Assembly: GCA_006384855.1 (NCBI GenBank) | Contig: VCJN01002002.1 | Coordinates: forward strand, 186,001-250,000 | Length of the DNA: 64,000 nt | Source: Tetraselmis striata | Lineage: Eukaryota > Chlorophyta > Chlorodendrophyceae > Chlorodendrales > Chlorodendraceae | Direction of reading: 5' to 3' | Part shown: positions 1 to 12,466 of the stretch, one piece after another | Numbering within the stretch: position 1 is the stretch's first letter | How the letters are laid out: every line of letters begins with the position of its first letter | Notes under the pieces: generated by a model | Database searches by the model: none | Seen by the model: only the letters and a program-made list of their open reading frames with translations | What the model was told of the DNA's origin: nothing | Translations under genes and position numbers: made by a program

Positions 1-376
1 TTTCAAAGTTGGCGTCGATGCACCACCCACAGCCGTCCGTCAGGAGGCACGCCCTCTCCCCTGCCGCGCTCTCGCCCTCACAGTCTGCTGCCACCTGCCA
101 GGACAGGACAGGACAGGACGGGACAGCGCCACATCGTCAGCCAGTGGGTGGGGAGGTGAGATGCGCCAGCATCCATCCTACCGTGGGTACGGGTAGCACT
201 GCCTTGGCGAGCGATGTCGCGACGGGGATGAAAGCGTACTCAAGCATTGCGCGCATGTAAGCACCTTCGGCCGGTATCGGTAGGCTATGTGCCCCTCAGC
301 AACTTGCCGGAGAAAGTTATACTACAGTTGACTCGACCAACCACCAATAGTGACCAGAGGCACGATCACTCGCACT

Positions 377-644
377 TCAGGCCGGACGTGTATTCGCGCG
401 GCCAACCTGATCTGAGGTGTCGCCGAGACTGTCTGCAATCAGCTTTCCTCCTGATGCCCCACCAGCACGAGACAGCGTGATCTGGGTGCACCTGTCGGCG
501 TCGGTGCCTGTGATTGTCTCCATGTCTTTGGACGCGAAGCCCTCCCACCCGTACGGTAGTACAGCCTCGTCTGCGAGTGGCAGGGCAAGGCAAGCATGCC
601 TTGAGCTCCCCTAACCGCACCGCACTCGCTATCCCCCCTCCCCC

Positions 645-675
<31 letters not shown>

Positions 676-3600
676 AAACACACACCCCGTGGCCATCATG
701 CAGGATCACCAACCTGAGGTGCACTGCTCCAACTCATAGTCAGGTGCAGATGTCTCGTTCCCCGAAGGCTTGATGAAGACTGCGCAGTCGCCTAGAACGT
801 ACCCGACGTAGCCGGTCTGCACGACGCACGTGCGGCCGGTGCCGAGGTCCAGGTCGCCGGCGGTGAAAACGGATGCCCCGATGAGCTCGAAGTTACTGGC
901 AGAGTCCCAGTACACCAGCTGGAGGGACAGCGTGCCGCTGTTGTACCTGGTTTTCGAGTCGTCACAGTTTGGTACAGGCAGCGGTCAGTCTTGTAGGACC
1001 GCGCATGGCTGCGCGGAACACTCGATCAGCAGTAACCTGATACGCGCTTCTTATGGCGGGGCACACGAGAAACATCGATATTAATTGCGCTAGACTGCAA
1101 TAAAGCAAATATACGATACGGACTTGTAGACCGTCGCAAGCAGGAAGGATTTACAATATGGTATCGGATGATTCATAATATGTAAGGATAATATTGAAAC
1201 AGAATTATAGGATGATAGTAACTGGTAGCGTCGAATTAATACCCCTGCGTACCTCGTGTCACAACGTAAAGCGACCAGTCACTACCTGGTACATAATTAT
1301 ATCGCGTATATTATGGCTGACTAGTCGCTACCAAGCACGGGTATACCTGGACACTGCCTGTACTATGTTTCTCGTCTGTGCGCATCATACAGGTTTTTAA
1401 GGCTTGACGGCGCGGGAGCGATAATGAATGCAGTAAAGCAAGATTATTGAGAAAAAGAAAAGGGGAGACGAAGATGTGTGTGTGTGTGTGTGCGTGTGCG
1501 TGTGCGTGTGCGTGTGTGTGTGTGTGTATTTGTTTTTTGGAGTGAGTCTTTCAGAGTGGCTTGTCGCAAGCTCAAGAGTGGCTGCTCGAGGCGAACGGGG
1601 TGTGACAGCACGCGGAAGGCGCTCGTACTGCTGGCACTCGGGTTTGACGCCGACCACTTCGATGGTGCCCGCCCAGGTCGTCCCCGGGATGCTGCCATCA
1701 TTTCCGCCGGTCACTGCCAGTAGCCGGTCCTCTTGCACGAACTCCTCCACGTCGCCGCCATTAGCGATCTGCCACAGATCCTCGGTGGCAAGCGCCTTGA
1801 CGGCGGGGGTGGTGCTCCCAGCAGGGAAAATTGCGATGCACCCATTCCACACGGGGAACTTTGCTGAGTACATCGTCTTAGGCTCGGAGCTCAGTTTGTA
1901 CAATTCGCTGCCTTGGAACTGCGACAAGGAATGAACAAGTCGGCCGGGGGTCAATTACAAGGGGCATGCCTGGGGACGTTCGACACCATCAGTATCATCG
2001 TTGCGTAATAGGTCACCGAGGGGGGCACTATACCTGGATACGTATCTCGCCAGCGATGGTTGCCTGTCAATATGCGTACCAAAGCAGCAAAGCACAGCCA
2101 TCTGAGTTTTCGAGTTGACATGCAGTGGCCAATGCTACTGTCCTCCCTCTGCTGCCGTACATGGAAGGCAGTTAGAGCAACTGAGAGGGGTGGTGTGTAG
2201 GGGGTACCTGCACGCCTGCGTTCATGCCGAGCATCAACCCTCCGTTGCAAGGAATGTCGGCAGACGAGCTGGACGCGCATCCAGGGTGAGCATGTCGTTA
2301 GCCAAATGGGCCACACTTTGCTCCGTTGCAGGGGGAGGGCTGCGGCAAGGGAGAGGGGGATCCCGCTGTGCAATCTTATTGCGGACCACTAGCTGATGGC
2401 CAGTGTACATATCGTCCCAATGCGCAATTTGAGTGCCGGCTCTGATAATCACTATGAATTATTGCTACTCCTTGCGAGATGGGGTTTCATATAGAACAAC
2501 GGCGGCAAGAATTGTTTTTCGCTTGATTCTGAGGCATTACATGTTGTTGGTAAAATAAGTTACTGTGTTCTGAGTTGGCAGCGGTGCCAGGGGAATGGGA
2601 GGGGGGGGGGGGGGGGGGGGGGCAACAGTGCTACAACGGGGATACCAAAAAGAACAGATTGCTGCTATGTATCAACCCGCACTTTTGCTTCGACTTTCAA
2701 ATTATAAATGCGAAGGAGTACATTTTCAACGAGAGGGCACCTTCTTAAGTGCCAGGGTTCATATTCCTGTTGTGTATCAAACACGTATGTCTATTTGGGG
2801 TGCTTGAAGGGTTTCCTACGTAATCTTCAGTTGAAGTGAGCTGAAAACGGGCGCTGCCCCGGGATTTCCAGGCGGTACTGCGTACCTTTATCCCGGGTGG
2901 CAAGAGAGGCCCGCTGGCGGGCACTGATGCCGGATACCTGGGCAGCGACTACCCGTACATAAGGATTATACTCGTACGACTACCACTACTTGCCGACTGA
3001 CAGCATATACACTTTACCAAGAAGTTTACAATATATTCTACGGGTACTGGTACGAATATAGACTCTGCTGGGTCTCTGCTGTACCATCGATGAACGTAGG
3101 AAGCTCCACCAGCAACCAAATTGATGCGCGATCACGCATACTGTGTTGGTGCAGTAGCACAACCGACTTACGGAGGGATACTTAGGAAAATTGTGCTCGC
3201 CGCTGAAATTCACTGCACTACAGTATGCGCCAGGACTATGGGGATTCAGCTTACCTGATGCCAGCGTAGTTGGCTTCCGCGCCAAACTCAATGAACGGCC
3301 TGAGGCCCACCTTGGGCCCCCCAATGTAGTCCAGCTGGACCAACACGTCTGCCAGGATGTAGACCTCAGCTGAGATAGAGGATTTTACATCGAGATCGAG
3401 CCCGTAGTCCCCTGATGAGTAAGCAGCAACAGCACGTCAGCCGTTGAAAGTTGTTCATGCATTCAAATCTGCTGGCATCAGCGCTGCTTCACCGGCAGGT
3501 AATAGAATAACTCTGGGCCACTGGGACTGGGAGACCTGCATGCTCATGCTTGATTTCGCGCTGGTAATTGTATGAGCAATGCGAGCATAATAGTCTGAGC

Positions 3601-6600
3601 ATGGCGACTTCAGCACGAGCAGCTGCTAATGTGTTAGTACTGTAGGACGAGTTTAGGAACCGCAGTACTTGCCAGCGGTGAGCGCAGCCACTGATAAATC
3701 CGCAGCTGATCGTTCGCCATTATGACTCATATCCCCTATGTATGTATTCGTACGTGCTTATATTGTGTTAAGTACCAATTGCGATCTCCACAATGTACCT
3801 ACCAGTATGTGTACGATGTGTACCTGAGGCTATACGACGAGTATAATATATATATAATGTAAGTATATATAATATGTATATATATGTATTCATGTATTGT
3901 ATAGATAGATAAATATTAAGATAGATAGAGAGATAGATAGATATGCGATATCATGCTGCCGTGTGGCAAGTCACCTTTGAGGCGAAAGTCGCCTCGATTG
4001 TGACACTGGTTTCGGAGCTTGTGTGCTCAGTTTAGGGACCTAGAGGTCACCGTTTTGATCCCTACTGAAACTGAGAATTGATGTCTCGCGCCAGGGGGTC
4101 GGGAGAACAGTGATGGTACGCTACGAGTACGTGTACGATATTTACCTGAGGTTATACGAGGAGTATATATATACGATATATAAAGCTGCCGTGTGGCGAG
4201 CGTTGTACCTTTGAGGCGGATGTCGCCTCGATTGTTTCATTGCAACTGCAACTTCACGACTTACCACTATCAGGATTTAATTTTGTTTACTATTCAATTT
4301 ATATTATTGCTGGGTTCAGAGCAGGCATCTAGTGGCACGAGTCCCGCTGCTAGGGCGGACATGCTTTAGACTATTCAGAATCTTTGCAAATGGCGAGGCC
4401 ACTGGCGGCAGTGGGCCTGTTTTACCTCCGGAGGTGAAGTCTTGCTCTGCAATGGTTGAGAGGCCGGTCCCCTTTTCGTAGTGCATCCCGTATCGCACCG
4501 ACCCTTTCCAGAAGGCTTCCACCTCTAGCTCAGCGCGAAGCTGCATCTCGTATCCCACCAACACGGGAATGTTGAAGTTGATGAGAACGGGGATCCCGCC
4601 TGCAGGGTGCGCGGCATCCCAGCAGTAAGGGAAATGACTCGGGCTGCCAGCGCGGGCCCGGCTTGTCGCCACCAGGGAGCAGTCTGTCACATACTGATGG
4701 CGACACCGCGTACATACGTCGGGATATATGGAGTCGGACAATCCATTAGCTAGAACGCCAAGAAGCATGGGCGTCAATATACTGTCAAATTGAGGGGCGA
4801 GGGGCCCGGGGGGAGGGGGGGTCTTTAACTATCACTATGATGAGAGCGGGCAGGTGTAAGAGCTCTACCGCGGTGCATCCCAAGGAGAAATAATTTTGTT
4901 AGCTCTCATTTCTCGCTCACTTATTTGCTGGGCAGAGTACTAACAACTCTACCCCAATCAGGGAAACCCATACCATGGCGCCGATAGTCTACCAACGTCG
5001 CTTTGAGGAATGAAACCCGCCCCTGTGCAGTATTCTCGTCAGACGTAGCACGCGGAATGCATGCAAGGTGTCTATTGAAGGAACACAGGATTTACTTTTC
5101 TATGAAGGGCGAGGAGGATAATTTACCGACTGCAAAAGTAAATGGACCGTGTGCAATGGTAGTCAGTTCCTTCTCCGCAGCGGCCTCCAACGATGCCCGT
5201 AGCACTGCATGTATGTGGAAGTCCGCGGTGCCTGTCACGTAAATAGACACGTCCTGTAACTCGTAGTTGGAGATGAGTAGGTTCAGTTCCACCCCGGTCT
5301 CGGCTTTTGCAAAGCAGTTCTTGCAGTGCATGTTGTCGGATATCGTGATGGTTGCATTCTTAGGCTTGCGCGTGTCGAAGTCCCAGTTCCAGCCCCAGTG
5401 TGGACCGGTGATATTTGCACTTTCCTGCAACGGGATGTAAAGCTTAGGGCCAAATGGACTGCTTGCCAACAAACGATTTGTTGGATGATATATATGTGAT
5501 ATTTGCAGTAGTAGAGGTTGTCAATATGTACAGGCTATCTCCTCTCTCCCTCTCTCCCTCTCTCCCTCTCTTCCTCTCTCTCATCTATCTATCTATATAT
5601 GCGTGTGTATATATACATATTTATATGCATAGACATATATGTATGTATATAAATGTGTATGTCTGTATGTATATATATACATTCATACATACATATGAGC
5701 TTGAAACCAGTGTTCTGGCAGCACGCTGCTGAATAAATGCCATGCTAGTAGAAAGGATAAGTGTGCAGGCAAGAGTGTGAGGCGACAGCGTCAACAAGGC
5801 GACGGAGTCGCGAAAGGTACACAATATATATTTGGGACCTCAAATAGTGATTATGAGGAACGTAAGAGGTATTAGTATACAAGCACCGCTCCATCAGCAA
5901 TGGCGGCATTGTAGTCGCGCATTTGTTTATCACAGGCTGCACATACCTCCAGGGCTCCCGTTGTCACCAAGTTGTACGCCTAGCACACACAGCAGTGGAG
6001 CAGTGCGATAGTGAGTTCAGTGTCTCATTCAACACGAAGCATGGTGTAATGGCCCTTGTGGACAAGCCGTGTTCTAGAGCACGCACAAAAAAGTTGGCTA
6101 GCAACCAGACGTGTACTACGCCCGCAAGCATAGGGCCTTCAGAGGACTACATGCCACAGGCAATGCCGACCCTATGGGGGTCGCCGACCCTATTCGGATT
6201 CATGTCAGTCAGGCCGTAAGACAGTTGGCCTGGTTCGCCCGGGAATAAAGCTGGAAGCGATTTCAAATTTCAACCAGCGACGGGGGCTGATGGCGCACCA
6301 TCACCGCGGCCCGCCCCAGGTTTTCAACAAGCGCAGGCAGCTCCTTTACAGCGCTCCACGTTTTCTTCAGGAGTCCACCAAAGAAGGATACTGCATGCGC
6401 GCAGCAAGATGCATTTGTGGAAGGTCAGTGAGTGACCATCTTTGGGCAGACAAGGTAGCATGAGCTTAACTGCCGGCGGGGCGCTGACGGTGGGGTTAGT
6501 TCTGATTGGGCCTCGTGGATCGAATAAACCAAGGTGACAGGACAGCAGGTACTGTATGGCGATGTGATTCATTAGCCGACAAACGCAGGTAGCACTTACA

Positions 6601-8793
6601 TGCACCCGCCTGGAGCCTGCGCCCGGGCTCAGTGCTGACGCTGTCCGTCGCAGAAGCTGCGGCAAATGCATCCTTTACCTCATTGGAGGGTTCGTGATGC
6701 GTGAAGTGGTCATCGGGAAACCTGTCTGTGTAGAATCGGAGCTGCACCAGAGGACAGTCCGGGAGACGCATTCGCTCAGTTGCGGTGCGATGCATCGGGT
6801 TCAATCGCTGTCTTCCCTACAATCAAATACAGGGGAACTGAAAAAATTGAATTGTTTTGCGGCTCCGCGTCAGGATGTTCGTTTTGTATTCGTGGATTAT
6901 CCTATATTATTTCACTGTTGTATTGGTTTTTCCCTCTTCGCCGGGGGCAGGGGGGGGGGGGGGGGGGGGAGACTCTAAAATGATATTTATCCGCAGACTG
7001 TTTGTGTTTGTACCGTAGTCTGTAGTACACGCTGCTGCAACAATCAGAGGCTTCCTGACGGGGCAACTATTCCTGCATCCATGTACGCTGTCTGCAAAGA
7101 TGACGCGGTGTGGACACACCTCAAGATTCTCGAAGAAGTCGGAATGGCTGGCTGCTTCTGTTGCCACCTGGACGGATCTTGAGTCTGTGGGTGAGACAGT
7201 GGCCTTGGCGGTGACACGATCAAGCACGGTCACCACAGCATGGCTTGCGTTTCCTGTCAGATCAGCGGCCGTCCTGACGCATCCCCAGTGATCACCGCCG
7301 GCAATGAGGCTACCGGCAATCAGTTTGTCTGCCAAGGCCAGCGCTTTCTCGGGGTCGGCGCAGATGAGCTCAATCATGTCATCATAGCAAGTAAGCCCGA
7401 CCACGGACGGCGCCAGGGGATGGTGCAAGGGGTCATCATGCGGAAGATCCAGGCGAAGGATAAAGGTGTCATCATCTCGGTGAGTGGCCTTGTACTTAAG
7501 GGTGGTGGTGCGGCCGTTATCATCTACGTGATGGAACGCAAAGGCGCGATGTCTACCAACGGTTTCCTCTGAAGAGTTCCTCCTGCTGAAAATCCATACG
7601 AAATGATGTGGCATCAGAACATTACGGTTATCACAAATGATGAGGGGTTTAGATGTCAGTGGCGGTATCTCGTGGCTATCATGCTACTGCATTGAAATGT
7701 AATGTGTACAGCACTGGCACGAATATTTTGAAACAGTACTATGTTCTATATTAAAGCAAGATTATATTGTATAATAACATCAAAATCGTCTATACGAGAC
7801 AGCAGTGATCGGCAATATGCTTTAAATGCATTGCTTATCCTGTTCACAACAGCAAGGACATGCATACCTGGCAAAACTCGGACTAAACCGGGAGCTGCTG
7901 CCGCCTTTCTTGGGAGATTAGAGTCTAGCATGTATGTGTGGGGTTTCAGTGTACTTGCAGCGGTCGGATCACAACATGTGCACTTTTTAACTGGGGACAC
8001 TATGATAGTGCTGGAAACAAGACAGCGAAGACTCCATAGAGTGTCACATATGATCGCGATACAGGGATGTTATGTGGGTGTGGGAAACCAATCTACGGCT
8101 GCTTGCGCCTAATAAGACGCCATACGCTGTGAACAATGAGGTACTAGAGAGAAGGATATGTATACCTTAACGTAACAGTCACAGCCTCATAGGTACTAGT
8201 ACGTGACGTCTCCAGGGCATTTAATGAATTGATAAATCCTGCCAGGGGGAGGCGAGTCCAACTTGCCTGGTATGTTGTGATGCTGGGCGTGTTGACGGCG
8301 GGACAGAATTCAGTGGCGATGCGTTCTGGGATTCATCACAGTAGTGCTCGTCTGAACGCTCTACTCCAGATCTTTTGCCCGTCTGCGGCCGAGTGTCTTT
8401 GAGGCCACTCGAATCGGTGGTTGATCCTGTTGGACCGTCGCTGTCACTGCTGCCATTGGACGTTGCATAGGCCTGTGCTGGAGGTCCGGAGAAGTCTGCA
8501 GGCTGATAAATGAGCTCATGGTGGCCGAAGAAGGGGCGTGGAACTGGGCGGTTACGCTTCACGGACAAAGCGTCGTCACTGTCGAAGCCATCGCCTACAA
8601 GATCATGTTGAATCATGTACTGTTGAAAGCCGGCATTGACTTCGTCCTCCTGGTCCATGCTGTGGGCCGGCTGTCGGAAACTGGTGCCATCATCCGCAAC
8701 GACAGCTTGTGTGCCATACGATGTGACAATAACAGCCAAGACGAAATGAAGCGATAGCACTACAGTAGCGTATTGCCGGGCATGCCGCTTCAT
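377..8793 (-). CDS. Large secreted protein of unknown function, 10 exons
   Basis: Hand-built exons, in transcript order: 8267-8793, 7087-7585, 6600-6807, 6299-6390, 5127-5424, 4426-4599, 3255-3369, 1629-1907, 714-946, 377-570. Phases agree at every junction and give about 872 residues. The start has a basic MKRHAR followed by a hydrophobic run (residues about 10-30), which reads as a secretory signal peptide. Residues 40-175 are acidic and low in complexity. The middle (about 440-640) is beta-rich, with a Cys pair in NMHCKNCFAKAE and the segments AHGPFTFAV, GIPVLINFNIPVLVGYE and LDYIGGPKVGLRPFIEFG. This layout recalls large extracellular beta-rich proteins of algae and protists, but I cannot name a family. 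The C-terminal third (GRTCVVQTGYVGYVLGDC) may form disulphides. Intron 1 uses a GC donor (AG/GCAAGT). The stop at 377 may be false if a possible donor at about 403 leads to exons outside the window. Confidence 0.72.
634..675. repeat. Poly(C) then poly(A) tract in the last intron
   Basis: About 30 C followed by about 13 A, in the intron between exons 9 and 10 of the secreted-protein gene. It is one of many long G/C homopolymers in the window. In the sense direction it reads T-run then G-run. Confidence 0.9.
1474..1528. repeat. GT microsatellite
   Basis: Interrupted (GT)n/(GTGC)n run in the intron downstream of the 1629-1907 exon of the secreted-protein gene. Confidence 0.9.
2601..2622. repeat. 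Poly(G) tract (22 G)
   Basis: Uninterrupted G run in the intron between the 3255-3369 and 1629-1907 exons; poly(C) in the sense direction. Confidence 0.9.
3805..4236. repeat. Imperfect direct duplication with TA/GATA microsatellites
   Basis: Two copies, about 3805-4010 and 4127-4236. Each holds a TACCTGAGG..ATACGA..GAGTAT block, a TA-rich spacer, and then a block with GCTGCCGTGTGGC, CCTTTGAGGCG and GTCGCCTCGATTG. The first spacer has expanded into (TA)n and (GATA)n runs (3839-3945). It lies inside one intron of the secreted-protein gene. Confidence 0.75.
5535..5695. repeat. CTCTCTCC and TATG/TACA microsatellites
   Basis: Polypyrimidine repeat (5535-5590) followed by an AT-rich TATG/ATAC region. 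Lies in the intron between the 6299-6390 and 5127-5424 exons of the secreted-protein gene. Confidence 0.85.
6848..7015. repeat. Dispersed intronic repeat B, copy 1, containing poly(G)
   Basis: Shares GTTTTGCGGCT..GGATGTTC, a G tract (6950-6969) and CCGCAGACTGTTTGTGT..GTACCGTAG with 27418-27612. Lies in intron 2 of the secreted-protein gene. The family type is unknown. Confidence 0.6.
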
Positions 8794-11700
8794 GACGTCG
8801 TAATCAGCTGAGATAATGAAGAAAAGCCAAGACGTTGATTATGGGCTAACAGCCCTGGACAAACCACCTGTAGAATCACAGACGGCAATTGTCAAGAATG
8901 TAGTCTTCAGTCCCATCGTGAAAACTTATGGTACTCGGTCTCCCAGCGTCAGCGGTGAGAGCTGTAGCAAGCGGTAAGTGGGTGGTCCCATTTCCCCACT
9001 GCGTCACACAGTGCAAGTGTCATAGCTGTCGTCAGTGAATAATTATGTCCGAAGTCGACAGTAAATTACACTAAAGACTAAAATATTTACAACGACTGCC
9101 GCCAGTAATGATTCCATCGGCGAATGCGCGGAGAAGTCGTCGTATTGATGCATCACGTCGCCGGCTGCTTCTCGCACAACGTGCCGACTCGGTCAGGAGT
9201 CAGCCACGGAAATACGCATCAGCATCGAAGTTCGTGTTAGAACCCATCCACGACGCAGTTGCGATGTCAGCTGAATTATGACTGGCAGTGACTGTAGTTG
9301 CTAAGACAAACTCTTCATCATCATCCTGATACGTGTGTGGTACTCAGCTCGAATGGAGATACGGATCATCTGCCGAGACGGCGGCCCAAAGGAAACATTG
9401 CACTAGCATCATTCACAGAGTCACGGGGGTAGGGGGGGGGGGGGGGGGGGGGGGGGGAGCTACACGAAGCTTCCACAAATACCGCGCCGCGAAATGTAGC
9501 GCGGAAAATAAGAGGCACACTACCTGCAAATGTCGTTTTGTTGCATATATGCAAATATATCGGCAAATGTATCGTTGCATATGCTATATATATCGTACTG
9601 CTGTAGCAGCACGGTATACCCCGGTGGGCGGTATACCCGCAGTTCGCTCTGTGAGGTGATATGTGCCGCACACTAAGCCTGTTTCGTTCATTTGCGGAGC
9701 CAGTAATCCGAAAGCGAAGTAGCAAAGTGCCGCGATGTCGGTAACTGGGTAGCTTGGTAACTAAAAGTGATTGCTAAGGAATCATTTCTTTCGCAGGGAC
9801 GCGTTATGTGCCGCCGATATGTGTCGCGCGATCACACGGGCGAGTACCCGTACAAAATAACTCGGCCTTGGGTCCGCTGACGAGTGGCACGCGCTGAAGA
9901 TCACGGTCCTGGACCCATCGTGATGCTCGCTGCTAAAGGAGCATCACGAGTAATAAGTGGGTTCGCGGGGCGCTAGTACTCGTACCCGTATAGCCTCGTG
10001 CTATTAATATATATATCACCCAAAACGTATACACATACACTGCGGCATCCGCGGCACACGTCACATGCCGAGAAATATATTCGCACGTATATACCTTTTG
10101 TGCGCAACACGTCAAAATATACCGGGTGCCTATCCCGACCGGGCCTGTGTGGGCATCGAGAGGCGTCGTGCGCAGCAGGGGTGGGATTGCAGCTTGCCAG
10201 TTGCCAAGGGTTTGGCAGTTGCGGGGGGGGGGGGGGGGGGGGGGCATCTACACCCCGTAGTATTGTGTATATATACCTGTGCGCTCGAGGTGAGAAAGAT
10301 GCCCGGTGTACTAGTGTAATATCCAGCAACCCAGGCGGCTACAATGCGGGTCTCGCGGCACGGAGCGACCGGCGACCCTCGCGGCGCGGAACGGAACGAT
10401 ACTACGACCGGGTACGTACACTGGGTAAGTAGCGATTCATTCAATCAACTGCGCGCCGCGCCGCGACAGATTATGAACGTGATCGATCCTATCGCCTATA
10501 CTACAGGCACCCGCCAGCAGGATACCATCGCGCCGCAGTGTCCCACTTCGGCGGGCAATTCGTGACTGATGTTTACCTCGTGGCAAGCGTATGGATTCGA
10601 CGGAAGAGGCTTCTTCTGATGTTAGATCCGGCTGTTCAGGTACCGGCAGCACTGCCGCAGCGATACGCTGTAAATGCAACTTATATTAGTATATAGTACC
10701 GGCTCGGATCGGAGTATGGTATATACGTATATACAGTACGTGCTTGTTCGCGGGGCCCGCCGCTAGCGGCGACGCGGCTCGGGCAGCAGCCGCCGCCGCT
10801 CACCCTGCTGCTGTGCAGCATGGTGGCCCGTCACGTGATGTACCCGTACCAGTGCGCACTACCACAGCCACTAACACAGCTGCCACTACCGCTATACCCT
10901 CCGCGCCGCGGGGCGCACACTTCTTCCCGATTTGCCGCTGTACATGGCGGCTGGGCGCGGCGTGTCGCGCGTTGAGAGATTTAGCATTTCCCTGTCCTGC
11001 TTTTAATGCTGGTCACTAGGTTTTTCATGTATAATTGGAACCACTACCACAACCCGGTACAACTACTGTCACAACCGGCACAATGGCACTGCCATAGCGA
11101 CATGCTGTAGATGAACGAAATTTGCGGGGTGGCGGGGTGGCGGCACCTCAAAAACCAGTGCGGAGCTGCTGCCCGTGCTGGTAGCGACTACAGGTATCCG
11201 TGACGGTAGAGCTGCTGGCTGGTAGCGACTATCTCATATGAACAGTACTACCGGCACGTGCTTGTTCGCGAGGCCCGGTGCAGGTATCGCAGCGGCGGCG
11301 CGTCCCGGCCCGGGCGACGCCGCCGATCACAACCCGCTGCGCAATAACAGCGGCATGGCCCGCCACGCGCTGTGAACGCGTACCCATGCGCTGTACCATT
11401 GCCCTACCTACCTGTACCTACCTGTACCATTGCCCTACCTACCAGTACAGTAGCACTTTAGGGTTTGTACATATATTACCTGTACTCAACCGGTGAATCG
11501 TGCGTTACTTCAGCGCTTTTGTAATTCACACCAGTGCCTGTATGCATGTGAATGTGAACAGTATCATCAGCGGTTCCGTCATTACACCTGTCCTATCAGG
11601 GACTGCACCCGGACGATGGGCCCTGTACAGTCACCCACGCATGGGATCTCAGGGAACGGTACAGCTAGTCCTATGATGATGCTGATCCATGACAATAAGC

Positions 11701-12466
11701 ATGCGCGGCCGCATCCATACGTGGTTCTTGCCATCGCTGGCTTTGAATACGGCGTTCCTGGGTGTGCGTGGGCATACTTGTGGGGACACGTGTGGCTGAT
11801 TCAATCAAGGCATGCCCTCATGAAACTGCTACGCCGCCTGTAGCAGTGGCGATCAGCGCTGCCCATAGTGTGTATTGCGGGTTTTTACAGGGTTACCAGG
11901 GTATTGCGGGTTTTAACAGGGGTAAAAAAACCAGGGTTAACTGGGAGCTTAGCAGGTGCTCTCCGTCCGTGCAGTTTGGAAAGGAGTACTCATAGTCGTC
12001 AATGCAGCCTGCGCCGGCGAGACGGCCTCATTTAGCGTACTTTACTCTTTACCTTTACTGCACCTTACTTTACCTTACTTTACTGTAGTTTATGAAACTG
12101 AATGGTACCATTCAGTTCGTTTCCACCAAGCCACTACGCAGGCATACATGAGGTACCGCATGACTCACGAAAGCATCTCGCCATTGCAACAGAGGCGCGC
12201 AATTGCGTGACCCAAAAACAGCGCCACGTTGCCGGTCGCTCACATCGCACTGGGGACACATTGGTCATGGCGCCAATGAAGGCAGAAAACAAATGATGGC
12301 GAGCGTCCCCCTGGGACTGGAGAAAGCGGGCAGGGGTTTCGCAGAGAAGCCTACACTAATGGTCAGCACAGTGCCCCAGCCGCCTGACGGGCGGTGATTT
12401 GCGTATTTCATGTCAGCTGTTACGACGTGTACAGCACCCTCACCGACTCGGCACTTGCACGCGGCC
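8794..12466. other. Intergenic region, no gene seen
   Basis: No open frame here shows protein-like composition or a splice pattern. Poly(G) tracts lie at 9432-9457 and 10223-10244. Short TACC/CCTACC repeats lie near 11397-11450 and TTTAC-rich repeats near 12040-12085. The stretch 8794-9100 is upstream of the secreted-protein start and presumably holds its promoter, but I recognise no core element. Confidence 0.6.

Noticed and set aside
1397-1954. Single 185-codon frame at 1,397-1,954 (-) as a complete gene
   Set aside because: Only its first part (1,629-1,907) is exon; the end is read-through into the GT microsatellite (a His-Thr repeat).
5540-5700. Possible CRISPR-like array from regular short repeats
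   Set aside because: These are simple microsatellites with no spacers, and the DNA is clearly eukaryotic.
9998-10432. Open frames of over 100 codons across 10.0-10.4 kb on both strands
   Set aside because: They depend on the poly(G) tract, have low-complexity composition, and overlap on both strands; no splice or domain support.
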